A DNA stretch of 64,000 nt, from NCBI GenBank assembly GCA_016165875.1, contig JABBOT010000005.1, positions 16,703,896-16,767,895 of the forward strand. Direction: 5' to 3'. The notes under the pieces were generated by a model that did no database searches, had not been told where the DNA came from, and was given only the letters and a program-made list of their open reading frames with translations. How positions within the stretch are numbered: the first letter of the stretch is position 1; the number at the start of each line of letters is the position of its first letter. The DNA comes from Acanthopleura granulata. Lineage: Eukaryota > Mollusca > Polyplacophora > Chitonida > Chitonidae. Shown in pieces: positions 1 through 8,960 of this stretch. A program made the translations under genes and the position numbers.

Positions 1-1049
1 GGGGTGTGGCCTAAAAATTATGTGAAAAACTGTATATGTGTATGTAAAACCCCAGTTCCAAATCTAATCACACGACTCAGATGGTTTAGAAGAAGAAAAT
101 CTCTTAAAGGTTGAGTGAAAGACTTCCATTTGATGCTAAATTTACACAAAACATAGGTTAAAAACATTTTATATTTACTTTGAATTTCTCATTGGACTGT
201 TACAGCATCAAGTTTATAACTGATTTCATTAAATATTAATTTTCCACGTTCACTGAAAAACCAAAACAGATCAATTGCCAATTGACTTGATGATTTTTTG
301 ACCCAGAAAAAAAGCATGTCTATACTTTGTCTTTAAGAGATTCTTAGATAGAATGTATCTAACAGTGATGAGCAAACTGAATGTACTGGATTTCATTTGA
401 CCAGATGAATTCTATGCATTTCAACCCATTCACATAACAAATGGTTCTCAAGCCTTCGATTACCCAGTGAAATCAAGTCAGATGTTGTGGGTTCATAGAC
501 TTTTTGTACCCGATTTACTCTGCTGTTTATATGAAAGTTGTAAAATCCAAGAAGACATCACGAAGCAGGCAACAACTCTACTTTAAGTTTCCTTTTATAG
601 TTTAAACTATTTTAGACTTTTTTCTGAGTCAGGTTGAATTTTTCTGGTGGAAATGATGTACTTCTGTAAAAGCAAGCAGCAGGTAAGCAACATGTGTATA
701 ATGAAGTGGAAATGGTACTAAAACTGTACAGAAAGGTGATTTTATCACATAATTTTACAAATAAACACTCTGTAAAGACAACTCAAGGTTTGCTGCTGGT
801 ATTTATTGTATTATTTTACTCCTGTTATAATGTATGAGGTCAAAGTGCTTTACATCAACCCAGTGTAGTGATAGTCATGTGACAGAAGTAGAAAACATAA
901 ACTTAGGTTACCAAGACATTGATGGATTTTATTTGCTGTTTAGCAACATTATTCCAATTATATCATGGTGTATTTCTTTGATTGTTGTTCAGCGCAGTAC
1001 ACAAAAACTTTTCCTTGATCCTTATCACTTGGTATGGCGGTGACTTATA
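1..1049. other. AT-rich non-coding sequence, nothing recognised
   Basis: AT-rich DNA with only short random open frames. I see no gene, RNA or clear repeat before the diverged repeat cluster that starts near 1050. Confidence 0.5.
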
Positions 1050-2330
1050 GGATGTGGAGGAAACAGAATTTCCCAGAGTAGACCACAAACCTTTGGCAAG
1101 TTACTGACAAGCCTTCTCACATGTGACATACAGATATGCGTACTGTATTGGTGGATGACAAGTAGTTAGACTGCTAAGATGGCAGCGCCGTCCACTCCAA
1201 GAGAAGTGGGCAATATTCCCAGCTTAGCGTCAAATAATTCTCAAATGGTATTTCTGAAAGCTAAGCTGAGAAGAATGAAACAGATTACAGATCTACAAGA
1301 TGGTGTGTGTTTGTAACAGGTGGGTACCGCTACTGATATTGATAGGATCAACTTACTAAATCATCCTGCTAGTTGATTGATTCTTGTTCAGTGCCTTACC
1401 AGAATATTTCTCTGTATCAACACAATCAGTCTCAAGGGTGGAGGAAAGATGAGTGTTTGGTCTCTGGAGTAATCCACCAACCTTTGGCAAGTAAGCAATA
1501 AACTGTCTCAGATGTGACGCACAGTGTCTCGCCCACAAAGCAAGACCTGTGTGTGCATGCATGTCACACTGGAAGGCAAGTAATCTCGCACGATCTTCAT
1601 GAATGAGCACTCCTATCAACACTGACTGATTATTGTTACCAAAGCTAAGATGACAGGAGATGTTGGGGAACTACAAATATTTAAAGCAGAGACTGAACCA
1701 ACCACTACCCGAGTTATTAAAGGACAAGCCTCTTAACTGTACTTATTTACTTGATTGTTATTTGATGAATTACTCACAAATTTTACACACCTAATCCTAA
1801 GAGTGAGAGTCAGTTTTATGGGTGGAAAAAACTGGAGTGCCTGGGGTAAACTATCGGCCTTTGGCAAGTTACTGATAAACTTTCCCACATGTGACATACA
1901 CATATGCACATCATATGATTGGAAGACAACTGGTCTTGAATGATTGTTAGACTGTGAATGGCTAAACGAGCATGCTCGACAACTTTTTGTCACTAACACC
2001 CCACAAACAATGACCAGCAGGGGAATAAAAAAAATTCCCCTTCAAGGCCAAAAGCTGTTTTTCTCTATTTACGTCACTCTTACTGGACGTCATACTGAAT
2101 AACTTTTCACTTATACCATAGTGATTGGTATCATGGTTTGAGCAAACCCGAGTGCCAGGGTTAAACCAGTGACATAGAGCAAATCACTGACGAAACTTCC
2201 ATTGCGTGAGGCACAGATATGCACAGCAAATAGGGTGAATATAAGTGGTCTTGAATGTCCGTCAGAGTCCCAGCACAGTGACATTTTGATGGACTTCTCA
2301 CAATTCACATGAGAGCCCAAATGTAAAACT
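1050..2330 (+). repeat. Cluster of four diverged copies of one interspersed repeat
   Basis: Four blocks share the order 'ggtggagga...', 'gtaaaccac/cctttggcaagt', 'tcccacatgtgacata' and 'tatgcac'. The anchor 'cctttggcaagt' falls near 1092, 1481 and 1858, with a weaker fourth copy near 2160. Spacing is uneven (about 300-400 bp), so this is a clustered or irregularly tandem repeat family, not a satellite. Fragments of the same element recur near 24780-24825 and 62040-62130. No protein is supported. Confidence 0.6.
1179..1316 (+). CDS. Possible short 5' coding exon, unknown product
   Basis: A 45-codon open frame starts at an ATG inside AAGATGGCAGCG, which is both a good Kozak context and a YY1-type AAGATGGC box. 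The peptide opens MAAPSTPREVGN and later has a basic stretch KAKLRRMK. A possible splice donor (GATG then GTGTGT) precedes the stop by a few codons. Its composition is less AT-rich than its surroundings and looks more protein-like than other short frames here. I do not recognise the product and found no partner exon. It could be a stray first exon cut off by later insertions, or chance. Confidence 0.25.
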   Translation: MAAPSTPREVGNIPSLASNNSQMVFLKAKLRRMKQITDLQDGVCL

Positions 2331-2528
2331 CGGTGATTCTATGCTGATTCCAGTTGGAATTTCTCAGTGCAGTGGTTGTACTGGCAGACAAAGGGACACC
2401 CAGTACTCTTTCCAAGCAGAGCAGTAAAAACCACTCAGCTGGACTATTCTGTATGCACAACCGGCACTAAAATATAACACATCCAGGACATGGCTTGACA
2501 GATTTGTTTATAAACGATAGTAACAACA

Positions 2529-2534
2529 AATCAT
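2529..2534. other. Left target-site duplication of the Polinton (AATCAT)
   Basis: AATCAT lies immediately before the element's first AG and is repeated exactly at 14450-14455. Six-base duplications are the signature of Maverick/Polinton integration by a retroviral-type integrase. Confidence 0.9.
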
Positions 2535-2713
2535 AGTAGCAGGGAGTGTGAGCATACTAACTATTGGGAGCCGCCCCACTCCCCAGGGAGGTCCCCAGCC
2601 CAGGTTCCTACCCAGAACAGAGTCTAGGGACGCCCGTTCGCGTACATAAATAATTGCCAATTGTGTATGTACGTCGGAGCTCAAACAGGACCGAACCTCA
2701 GAAAACTACTCGA
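2535..2713 (+). repeat. Left terminal inverted repeat of the Polinton
   Basis: The reverse complement of the right end matches here from the first base, with scattered mismatches, through GGGAGCCGCCCC, CCCAGCCCAGGTTCCT and the block ending GACCGAACCTCAG. The left copy has one copy of the roughly 49-bp subterminal unit 'gtacataaataattgccaatt', whereas the right end has three. Confidence 0.88.
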
Positions 2714-2854
2714 AAAGAGGAGCTCACCTAGGCCAAAGCCGCCACATTCCCCCTGGGCGGCCACCAGCCCTGCTTTTACCCACCCACCGCGGCCTGGATG
2801 TCCTTTGAAAGCTATGTGTTGCCGTGTGTATACCTGTGGTGATTGAACTGCAAC

Positions 2855-3142
2855 ATGACGGGTCGTAATAAATGTGCATGGTTGAAAGTGGGTGAGCTAG
2901 AGATCTGTGGGAAAAGCTGCTGTCAAAAGTACTGCAAATCCCACCTAGCCAAAATTCGCAAAGGCAGCAAAATCCCCGCGCTCTGTAGGTCTTGCGGGAA
3001 GGGGGTTCAGAGCGAAATAGAAGTTAGTCGGGCCTTTGCGCCAGATAAAGTTCGCCACCAGCATATAATCCTGGAGAAGAAATCCAAAAGACAGTTCAAA
3101 TTGGTACTGGATAAGCTTCTTGTAGTTCGACCTCCCATTTAG
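2855..3142 (+). CDS. Small cysteine-rich zinc-finger protein of the Polinton
   Basis: An intact 95-aa frame starting at the ATG at 2855; an upstream TTG in frame is less likely. Cysteines and histidine are spaced as in a treble-clef or ribbon: Cys7, Cys18, Cys22, Cys23, Cys27 and His30, then a second CxxC (CRSCGKG) near residues 48-51. The C-terminal third is basic and helical. A protein with this CxxCGKG signature commonly precedes PolB in invertebrate Polintons; its job is unknown, and nucleic-acid binding is my inference. It may have originally been the N-terminus of the polymerase reading frame, since PolB begins about 100 bp downstream on the same strand. Confidence 0.55.
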   Translation: MTGRNKCAWLKVGELEICGKSCCQKYCKSHLAKIRKGSKIPALCRSCGKGVQSEIEVSRAFAPDKVRHQHIILEKKSKRQFKLVLDKLLVVRPPI

Positions 3143-3215
3143 ACATTCTTGTGTCCACGACATACCCAACTAAGCAGCTTCTTGTAGTTCGAACTCCCAT
3201 TTAGACATTCCTGTG
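3114..3215 (+). repeat. 40-bp direct duplication, 62 bp apart
   Basis: 'agcttcttgtagttcga' followed by 'ctcccatttagacatt' occurs at 3114 and again at 3176 with one or two changes. The first copy contains the stop codon of the zinc-finger gene, so this is a small local duplication between that gene and PolB. Confidence 0.75.
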
Positions 3216-3239
3216 CAAAAGGCATAGGCAACTGACAAC

Positions 3240-4365
3240 ATGACTACTATGGATGACTGGATTGACGAGCCTGGGTATATTCTTGATGAACCTATTCCGG
3301 AAGATGCTGAAAACCTTAGGTGTCTGGCTGTTGGGTGGCCACGACAGACAACTCCGTGTCAACCAGTTCGTGCTACAGGACGGCCGAACCTACGGGACAC
3401 AGGGGGCCCTCTTCAAGCGATGTGCGCCGAACTAGGTGAGCCCGAACTTGCCGAGAGAGTCTTCGGCGACAACCAGGTGGCCAGCATCGTGGCGAAAGAA
3501 AAGAAGACCGATCCCAGCCAGTCTTCTCGACGACATCAAGAAGGCCTTCCTAGAGCACGGCCATGGCGGCCTCTGGAACTCGATGGGCTACGACACCCGA
3601 GACATAGTCAACATCGACATGAAGGCCTGCTACCCGGCCTCCTTTCAGGGAGAATGCGAAGCTAAGCCCTATTTCGAGCGTTTCGGACATCCAATCCATC
3701 GCATGGCCCGTGTAGCCATCAATGGCCCCTCCCCGAAGACATCGGCACAGGCTTCGCCGAGGTCCAGGAGTGGGAGTTCACAGACTGCCATCCTGTCATC
3801 CCCACGTGGTTTGGGAGGCATCTCGGAGAGAATGGATGGGCCCCAACGCCGCCCCTTGAATTCCTGAAAGAGTCCAGCCTCCTGAAGTCCTTTAGGGTCC
3901 GTGAAGCCATTAACGCCTTCAAGACGAAGGTTGGCGTCTATCTGCCCGACAGTCGAGATCTAGCCTGCTCAATGATCGGTAAATTCACACAGGGGAGCAC
4001 GGCTGACGGCAAAAGACTCACACGACCACTGATGACTGGTGAAGGGGAGCTTGACTACCTAGTCAGAGACACCCACCAAAGTGGCAGCCTGGTCGGAGCA
4101 CTAGTGAAATTCCCCCTGGGCCATATCCTCACATACTACAATGGCTCCCAGCCTCAGTACGCTGACTTAAGGGCATCTATGCTGGCCTATGCCCACATCA
4201 ACCTCTCCATGTTTTCGAGGTTCGACCCAGAGGAGGCTGTCTCGAAGGGATTGAGGCGTATGTGCCCCCCCCCCCCCTGGGCCTGCAGCTACAACGAAGC
4301 CTGTTGTGTCAATTGTCAGTTATAGGGGAAACGTGTCTTCCTCCAGTTGCCCCAGCCCAGGGACG
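3240..4365 (+). pseudogene. Protein-primed family B DNA polymerase (Polinton PolB), broken
   Basis: The replication polymerase of the element. The reading frame starts MTTMDDWIDEP at 3240, then moves at least three times. A TAG interrupts at 3433-3435, and a shift occurs near 3722. Motif A of family B polymerases is clear near 3616 (Asp-Met-Lys-Ala-Cys-Tyr-Pro). Downstream, 'CSMIGKFTQGS' and 'LGHILTYYNGS' are Polinton PolB-type segments, and the palm region 'RASMLAYAHINL' precedes a break. Then the reading jumps from 'SRFDPEEAV' straight to sequence that should follow the active-site loop. No Asp-Thr-Asp motif C is visible, so the second catalytic aspartate seems deleted. A C13 tract near 4266 adds another shift. 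The polymerase is dead. Assignment is sure for the motif A to palm part, less so for the N-terminus. Confidence 0.82.
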
Positions 4366-4436
4366 CGACAAGGGAAAAAAGGTATACATGCCACAGGAGC
4401 ATGCAGCCTAGCTCCCCAAGAACGAATACAAGAAGC

Positions 4437-5177
4437 AAGAAAAGAACCTCAATCTCAGCACTGCACTACGTCACGATGACCCACTGACTCGGTACCAGCG
4501 GTTCTACCCGAACGGCGGTTGGGAGAGCAGACAACTTTCCCAACTCCCCGGCGCCCGTCTTGTATCACCCAAAAAAAAGCTGGAAAGAAAACATACAAGT
4601 CCCCATCCCAGGCACGGACAGCAGGGAAGAGCTGGTACTCAATGCCATCGTCGATATCAACATAGAGGTAGCAATCCAGTCCGAAGACTGGCGACTTCGT
4701 TATGCCCTCACAGTCCACTCAAGCCAGGGTCTCACCATCAAAGACCACCAAAAAGTCTGGATCATCGACGATTACCTCCAGTGGTCAAACCTTGCCTACC
4801 TTGTATCAAGAGTGCAATATCTCAGCAAGCTCGAACGGGTAGTCTGTCCCCCGGAGGAAGGTGAGGAGTTCAGGCCCCCAACAGAACAGCAGCTGCGTAA
4901 AGCCAGCCAGAAGGAAATGGTGGCCTACAAGCGCCAGGGCCGAGACAAGGGGCTCAGGTTTAACCTGACAGTCGATCACATCCTGCATCTCAAGGAGCAG
5001 CAAAATAACCGCTGTCCTGTCTGCAGTATTGAGCTCTTATGTGCTTACCAAACAAAGGTTACCCAGCAGTTTAGTGTCGACCGCGTGGACAATGCCAAAG
5101 GCCACACCCGTGACAACATAAGGCCGACTTGTCTGGAGTGTAACCGAAAAAGAGGGGTTGCGGTTCTCAACGCCTGA
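4437..5177 (+). CDS. SF1 helicase remnant fused to HNH endonuclease (Polinton)
   Basis: The longest clean frame in the element (about 205 codons, open from about 4560; no ATG, so it is the C-terminal part of a longer polyprotein). Residues 51-59 (TVHSSQGLT) and 78-90 match motifs V and VI of superfamily 1 (RecD/Pif1/UvrD type) helicases. After a linker, residues 139-200 form an HNH domain: DH, CPVC, DRVD, GH, N, then CLEC-N. The four Cys would bind zinc. The upstream helicase part is lost: a sequence reading 'YPNGGWESRQL' near 4500 sits where the Walker A loop should be, but no GxxxxGK[ST] follows, so several hundred bases seem deleted. It lies just behind PolB on the same strand and probably formed one polyprotein with it. 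It meets the integrase tail-to-tail. Confidence 0.75.
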
Positions 5178-6135
5178 GGACCCCATCCGGTGGAAGCTGT
5201 GTGTTGGGGGACACCATCAGAAGTTCCCCGCGGACAAACCCCGCTGCGGGCCATCTAGCAGATAGTACAACACAGGCTCGTCAGGGTTGGTGACTGATAT
5301 CCGAGCCGATACATATCCAGGGAACACACTGGATCAGTCGCCCAATGGCGATCGCCCTCAAGCTCGCCGGGCTGGTACAGGTAGTGAGCGCCAACCCCAC
5401 GAGCAAGCTTTTGCTCACGAAGGCCAACTGGACGGTCTAGAACAGTGGAGGAGAGCTTTTGTGCCATAGTTTTTGCCTTGATGGCCTTAAAAGGCCGCTT
5501 GCCAGTGGGTCGGGTCACTTCTCCGTTCAAAGCCCCCAAGACTGCGGGTAACACTTTCACTAACTCAGAAGAATGAATAGAAGGGAGCCGCATCTTTTGG
5601 GCGTACTGATGTCCGAATAGTCGCTCAGCCAAGGTACGGTTGAAGCGTTCCACAACACCTTGGTTCCTGTGGGTGTCAACACGCCCACGCCTGAACGAAA
5701 ACCCGTGCTTCGCCAACAGCTGGTAGACTGAGCCTATCAACCTGCGGCAGTTCAGGTCACCTCAGAGGCCCGAACTTATACATACGCCCAGGGCATCTGC
5801 AACCTCTTTGGCTTCTTTTATGCCCAAAGGCTCAGCTCCTTTGAATCGGCTGGCGAAATCGACAACTGTAAGGGCCTACTTGTAAGTGCGCTTGCAAACC
5901 TTGTCGTGGGGAGAAAGAGCAGATCCGTTTGAAGAACCTCATTTGGTGCAGCAACATCAAATTTTCGCCGTGGAATATGCCGTGATGGTAGAAAAATCTG
6001 CCAGATGGCCTGCTTCTTCAGGCAGGACCTGGCCGCATGTTCAGAAACCTTGGCAGCACAAGCTAGTTTCTTGATGGCGGGAATGCCTTTCTAGTAGCCC
6101 TTGGGGCCATAGGATGTATTCGTCAGGCGAATAGA
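5166..6135 (-). pseudogene. Polinton retroviral-type (rve/DDE) integrase, broken
   Basis: Inserts the element by strand transfer, giving the 6-bp duplication. On the minus strand I read an N-terminal helical part (around 6100-6000), a segment 'FDVAAPNEV', the first catalytic Asp region ('LTVVDFASRFKG' near 5860), and the block 'THRNQGVVERFNRTL' (near 5670) carrying the catalytic Glu. After these comes a chromodomain-like C-terminus ('RPVGLREQKL', 'YQPGELEG'). Lesions: TAG at 6091-6093, a lost C near 5908, TAG at 5876-5878, disrupted sequence around the middle Asp (5770-5745), and a shift near 5265. It converges with the HNH gene; the C-termini nearly touch. Clear family call, non-functional. 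Confidence 0.85.
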
Positions 6136-6139
6136 CAAC

Positions 6140-6590
6140 TTACTGTCGGCAATGACAGGAACCATAAGCAAGGTATTCCAGCAGCCTGATCAGCCTCCAA
6201 CAGGCGGAAGCCAAAGGCTCAGGCATCTGCCCGGTCGTCGCACGGAGGTTGGTCGGGCCCTCCAGCACCTGTGCTGCGAAACCCATGGCGACCTTTTCAT
6301 CCTGCCGCCAGAGATCCTGCGACTTGCATGCGCTATCAATCAGTACATGGACCAGAGGACCAGGAATATTGTTGCGACAGGCACAGTCAACCTGTAGCAT
6401 CATTTGCGCTATCAATCAGTACACGGGCTAGAGGACCAGGAATCTTGTTGCGGCAGGCACAGTAGTCAACTTCTAGCATCGCGGAGTATAGCTCTTCGGG
6501 CAAACCCATCATGTGTGATATATCCAAGCGGTATATACAAATGGTATGGAAAAATAACTCGAGCCTCACTACTGATGTCGTGCCTGCCAT
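6140..6590 (-). pseudogene. Conserved small Polinton protein with internal duplication
   Basis: A minus-strand frame reads 'RNKIPGPLARVLIDSA', then again 'RNNIPGPLVHVLIDSA', then 'QDEKVAMGFAAQVLEGP'. The repeat reflects an 83-bp direct duplication at about 6325-6480. The remainder ends 'RLLEYLA'. I recognise it only as a Polinton-associated hypothetical protein; no catalytic motif is seen. A frame change separates the two repeat copies, so the gene is broken. Confidence 0.45.
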
Positions 6591-6634
6591 TACGGCGAGG
6601 AGCTCTTACTAGAGTTCAGCGCAGTCTTATCGGA

Positions 6635-7047
6635 TTACTCGGCGAGTTTATAGGCGACCAGCCCAGTTACACCCATCCCGAGGAGGATGAAGACGATCTG
6701 GCGTTCTTCCGACGGTGTATTGAAATCGCTTAGGACATGTTCGGGCCTTGTGACGCTAAGAGTTTTCCCCGTAACTTGAGCATACTCGCGCATGGCGGCG
6801 TCGACATCGCAAAATGTGCGCTCTGCGTGTCCCTGTCGACGAAATTCGTTATTAATCCAGTTCAGACGCGTTGTTCTTCTTGGGACCAAGCCCCATGCAC
6901 CGCCTGGAGCTGTTGTATAGTTTTATCGTGGGGTATCCGCTCTGCATCGACGTTCGAGCTTCGACGGGCTTAGAAGAGGAAGTTTCTCCGCGAGAAGGCA
7001 ATGGCATTTACGAGAGCCCCTCCAACCATCATAGCGACCGAGGCCAT
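6635..7047 (-). pseudogene. Small Polinton protein with C-terminal membrane helix
   Basis: The start codon at 7047 overlaps the upstream stop (TAATG), a tight virus-like coupling. The N-terminus is hydrophobic (MASVAMMVGGALVNAIAF). The middle is basic and helical ('LNWINNEFRRQGH', 'DVDAAMREYAQV'), and the C-terminus is a membrane helix ('IVFILLGMGVTGLVAYKL'). At least two frame breaks lie between 7000 and 6890. Two membrane segments and the position before the capsid genes suggest a virion or membrane-associated role, which is inference. Confidence 0.5.
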
Positions 7048-7292
7048 TACTTCATAATATCTGCAGGAATAATTCCTTATTTAATAAGCAATTCGTGGCA
7101 ATAGTTAAACCGACTTCGGCGATAAGCAGGCCCACATCACGGGGGGTGAAATCAAGTTTTACTGCGGCACCTCCAGTGACTATTTTCCCTAGGCGGCCGT
7201 AACCAGCGGCAATACCAGAGACAACAGCAATATGATAAATCGTATTGACAAGAATATTTCCATCTGGGGGTACTTCTGTTTGATGCTCACTT
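7048..7292 (-). pseudogene. Short hydrophobic Polinton protein
   Basis: Minus-strand frame reading 'NTIYHIAVVSGIAAGYGRLG', then 'KLDFTPRDVGLLIAEVGL' and, after a shift, 'GIIPADIMK' with a stop that overlaps the next gene's ATG. One or two membrane segments. An in-frame TAA plus one shift near 7095 break it. The start is uncertain. No function is assigned; it is recognisable only as a recurrent Polinton small membrane protein. Confidence 0.45.
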
Positions 7293-7322
7293 CATATGGA
7301 AAGGGTCTTGGTATGTATCTAA

Positions 7323-8244
7323 TTGGTTAATAACATTTTGCTGTGGCTCTCAAGGTGTTGTTTCAAGTGCCTCTGGTGACGCGTGGTGCCGTTGCCACCA
7401 AATAACTCCTGCCACCCCATGAGCCCCAGCAATATAAAGAGTCCAATTGGTTGTAAGTGGAGTAGGTGTTCGCACCTTCTGAATATCTTTTTGGTCCTGC
7501 TGCTGTCTCTCATTATTATCAGCCTCTGTGTTCGACCAACGAATTGGCCTCTCTGAGTTCGACCAACAATTTTTCCTGTTTGGTTTTTCTGGTCGCGGCC
7601 TCTGCTCGCTTTGCGGTTACTTTTTTTAGGTTCTTCTGACGCTCCTCAGCCGATGGCGTCTCATTTGGCGGAGTCTCTGTCACCAATGCTACTCTCGGGC
7701 TGTCTGACATAATCTTCATCTTCATCTTCTGTTCTCGGGCATGCATGCCCAAGTCGATGATGCTTCATTGTAGTCAAAGCTGTTGTAACAGGGTCTAAAT
7801 ACATGCCGAACCCGTGGTATAGCTCGCATGTGGTACTGATAAGCGCGTGTTCAACAAATGGATCACATTCCATATCTTCAATTAGTTTTGGCAGATTTTC
7901 TGGAGGAATTGGTAGGAACAATCCCGCCAACGACAGCGCGGTTCGACCGAGAGCCTTCGTAACAACCTCACCAAGCTGCATCTCATAACGGTTATAGTCT
8001 TTCAATTGCTTCGTAGTCCATACGGTCTATTTTCTTGGGAGTGAAGTCTTTTCCCAGGTATTGTCTGCACCGTCCACCAGCAGCAAGCCGGACTAGCCTC
8101 TCTTTGTTTTTGCAGACATGCGGTACGATCCGTGTCTTCTGTTCCCAGCCATTGGGATGAGAAACTGGTGCCCCCTACATCGGGCTCTGGAGGTTTGTCA
8201 TCATCACTCTTCAGCAACTCGTCGATAATTTCATCGCAACTCAT
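7323..8244 (-). pseudogene. Conserved Polinton structural-type protein, frameshifted
   Basis: Start MSCDEIIDELLKSDDD at 8244. The reading then moves frame near 8040 ('KKIDRMDYEAIERL'), continues with 'GEVVTKALGRTALSLAGLFL' and 'EHALISTTCELYHGFGMYL' to about 7750, and shifts into a Lys/Ala/Glu-rich helical tail ('SAEERQKNLKKVTAKRAEAA'). A last hydrophobic part follows near 7440 ('LFILLGLMG' or, in another frame, 'TLYIAGAHGVAGVIWW'). The layout (acidic N-terminus, hydrophobic core, coiled-coil, membrane helix) resembles proteins near the capsid genes in Polintons. Function is unknown; non-functional as read. Confidence 0.5.
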
Positions 8245-8311
8245 GGTAGTGTAGTATCCTATTGTTAGTCATCAAAGTTTGATAGACCCTTAGAAGTTTA
8301 ATAGAAAATTT

Positions 8312-8394
8312 ACATCTGACTATTAATGCTTGACATCTGATTAGCAGTGCTTGACATCTGATTAGCAGTGCTTAACATCTGATTAGCAGTACTA
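8312..8394 (+). repeat. Four-unit 21-bp tandem repeat
   Basis: 'acatctgattagcagtgctt' is repeated four times with a few changes, between the ATPase stop (8416) and the start of the next minus-strand gene (8244). Its place in the only sizeable gap here suggests promoter or regulatory use, but this is only positional. Confidence 0.75.
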
Positions 8395-8415
8395 CAACAC
8401 GATGTACTAATTCGG

Positions 8416-8958
8416 CTAATAAGTCTTCAATATTAGCTTAGAATGTTTTGTCTCTGGAAGACGCTGACGCACCACAGGGCGTTCTTCTCTTGTTGGGATC
8501 ACATCATTTTCTCGGGGGCATTCTTCAAACGAGTTCCTGTCTTTGCAGTGGAAGATGGCGACCCAGCGCGTCTGCTCGCATAGATCTTTCAGGATTGAGT
8601 TATATTTCTCAACCAGACGCTTTGGTGCGCGTGCCAGCCTGAGAAGGACAGCTCAGAGAGCATGGCTTTCTTTTTGGTCAGCGCCTTTGTTGCCGAGCAG
8701 TCGTCAGTAATGTATGGAGTTGGCTTCCCGAGTAGAGGGCTCTAAGGTAGTCATGCAGCCTCTCACCCGAATTGAGAACTTAGACACTGGAATCGCCCCA
8801 GACCCTGGGGCGCGTTTGGTAGGCTTGGTTGTCCTGCACAGTGGGGCACAGAATCACGATTTACTGAACACACCGCCTTAAGTCCATTTCAACAGGTCGA
8901 GAATGAACACCCTATCTGTCCGCAACGATAGCCGAATGGGGGTCCTTTCGGAGAATGC
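8416..8958 (-). pseudogene. Polinton genome-packaging ATPase (FtsK/HerA type), broken
   Basis: It would drive DNA into the virion using ATP. The C-terminal half is clear on the minus strand: 'YITDDCSATKALTKKKAML' contains the Walker B acidic pair, followed by 'QTRWVAIFHCKDR', 'NDVIPTREER' and a terminal stop at 8416. A frame change sits near 8600 and another before Walker B near 8715. The N-terminal segment 'RKDPHSAIVA' begins just after the capsid stop. Where the P-loop belongs there is instead 'DR-stop' followed by a shift into 'VFILDLLKW', so the ATP-binding loop is destroyed. The capsid gene lies directly upstream on the same strand, only a few bases away. Confidence 0.68.
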
Positions 8959-8960
8959 TG

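Noticed and set aside
8331..8400. CRISPR-like array
   Set aside because: Units are directly abutting 21-bp copies without spacers; animal DNA.
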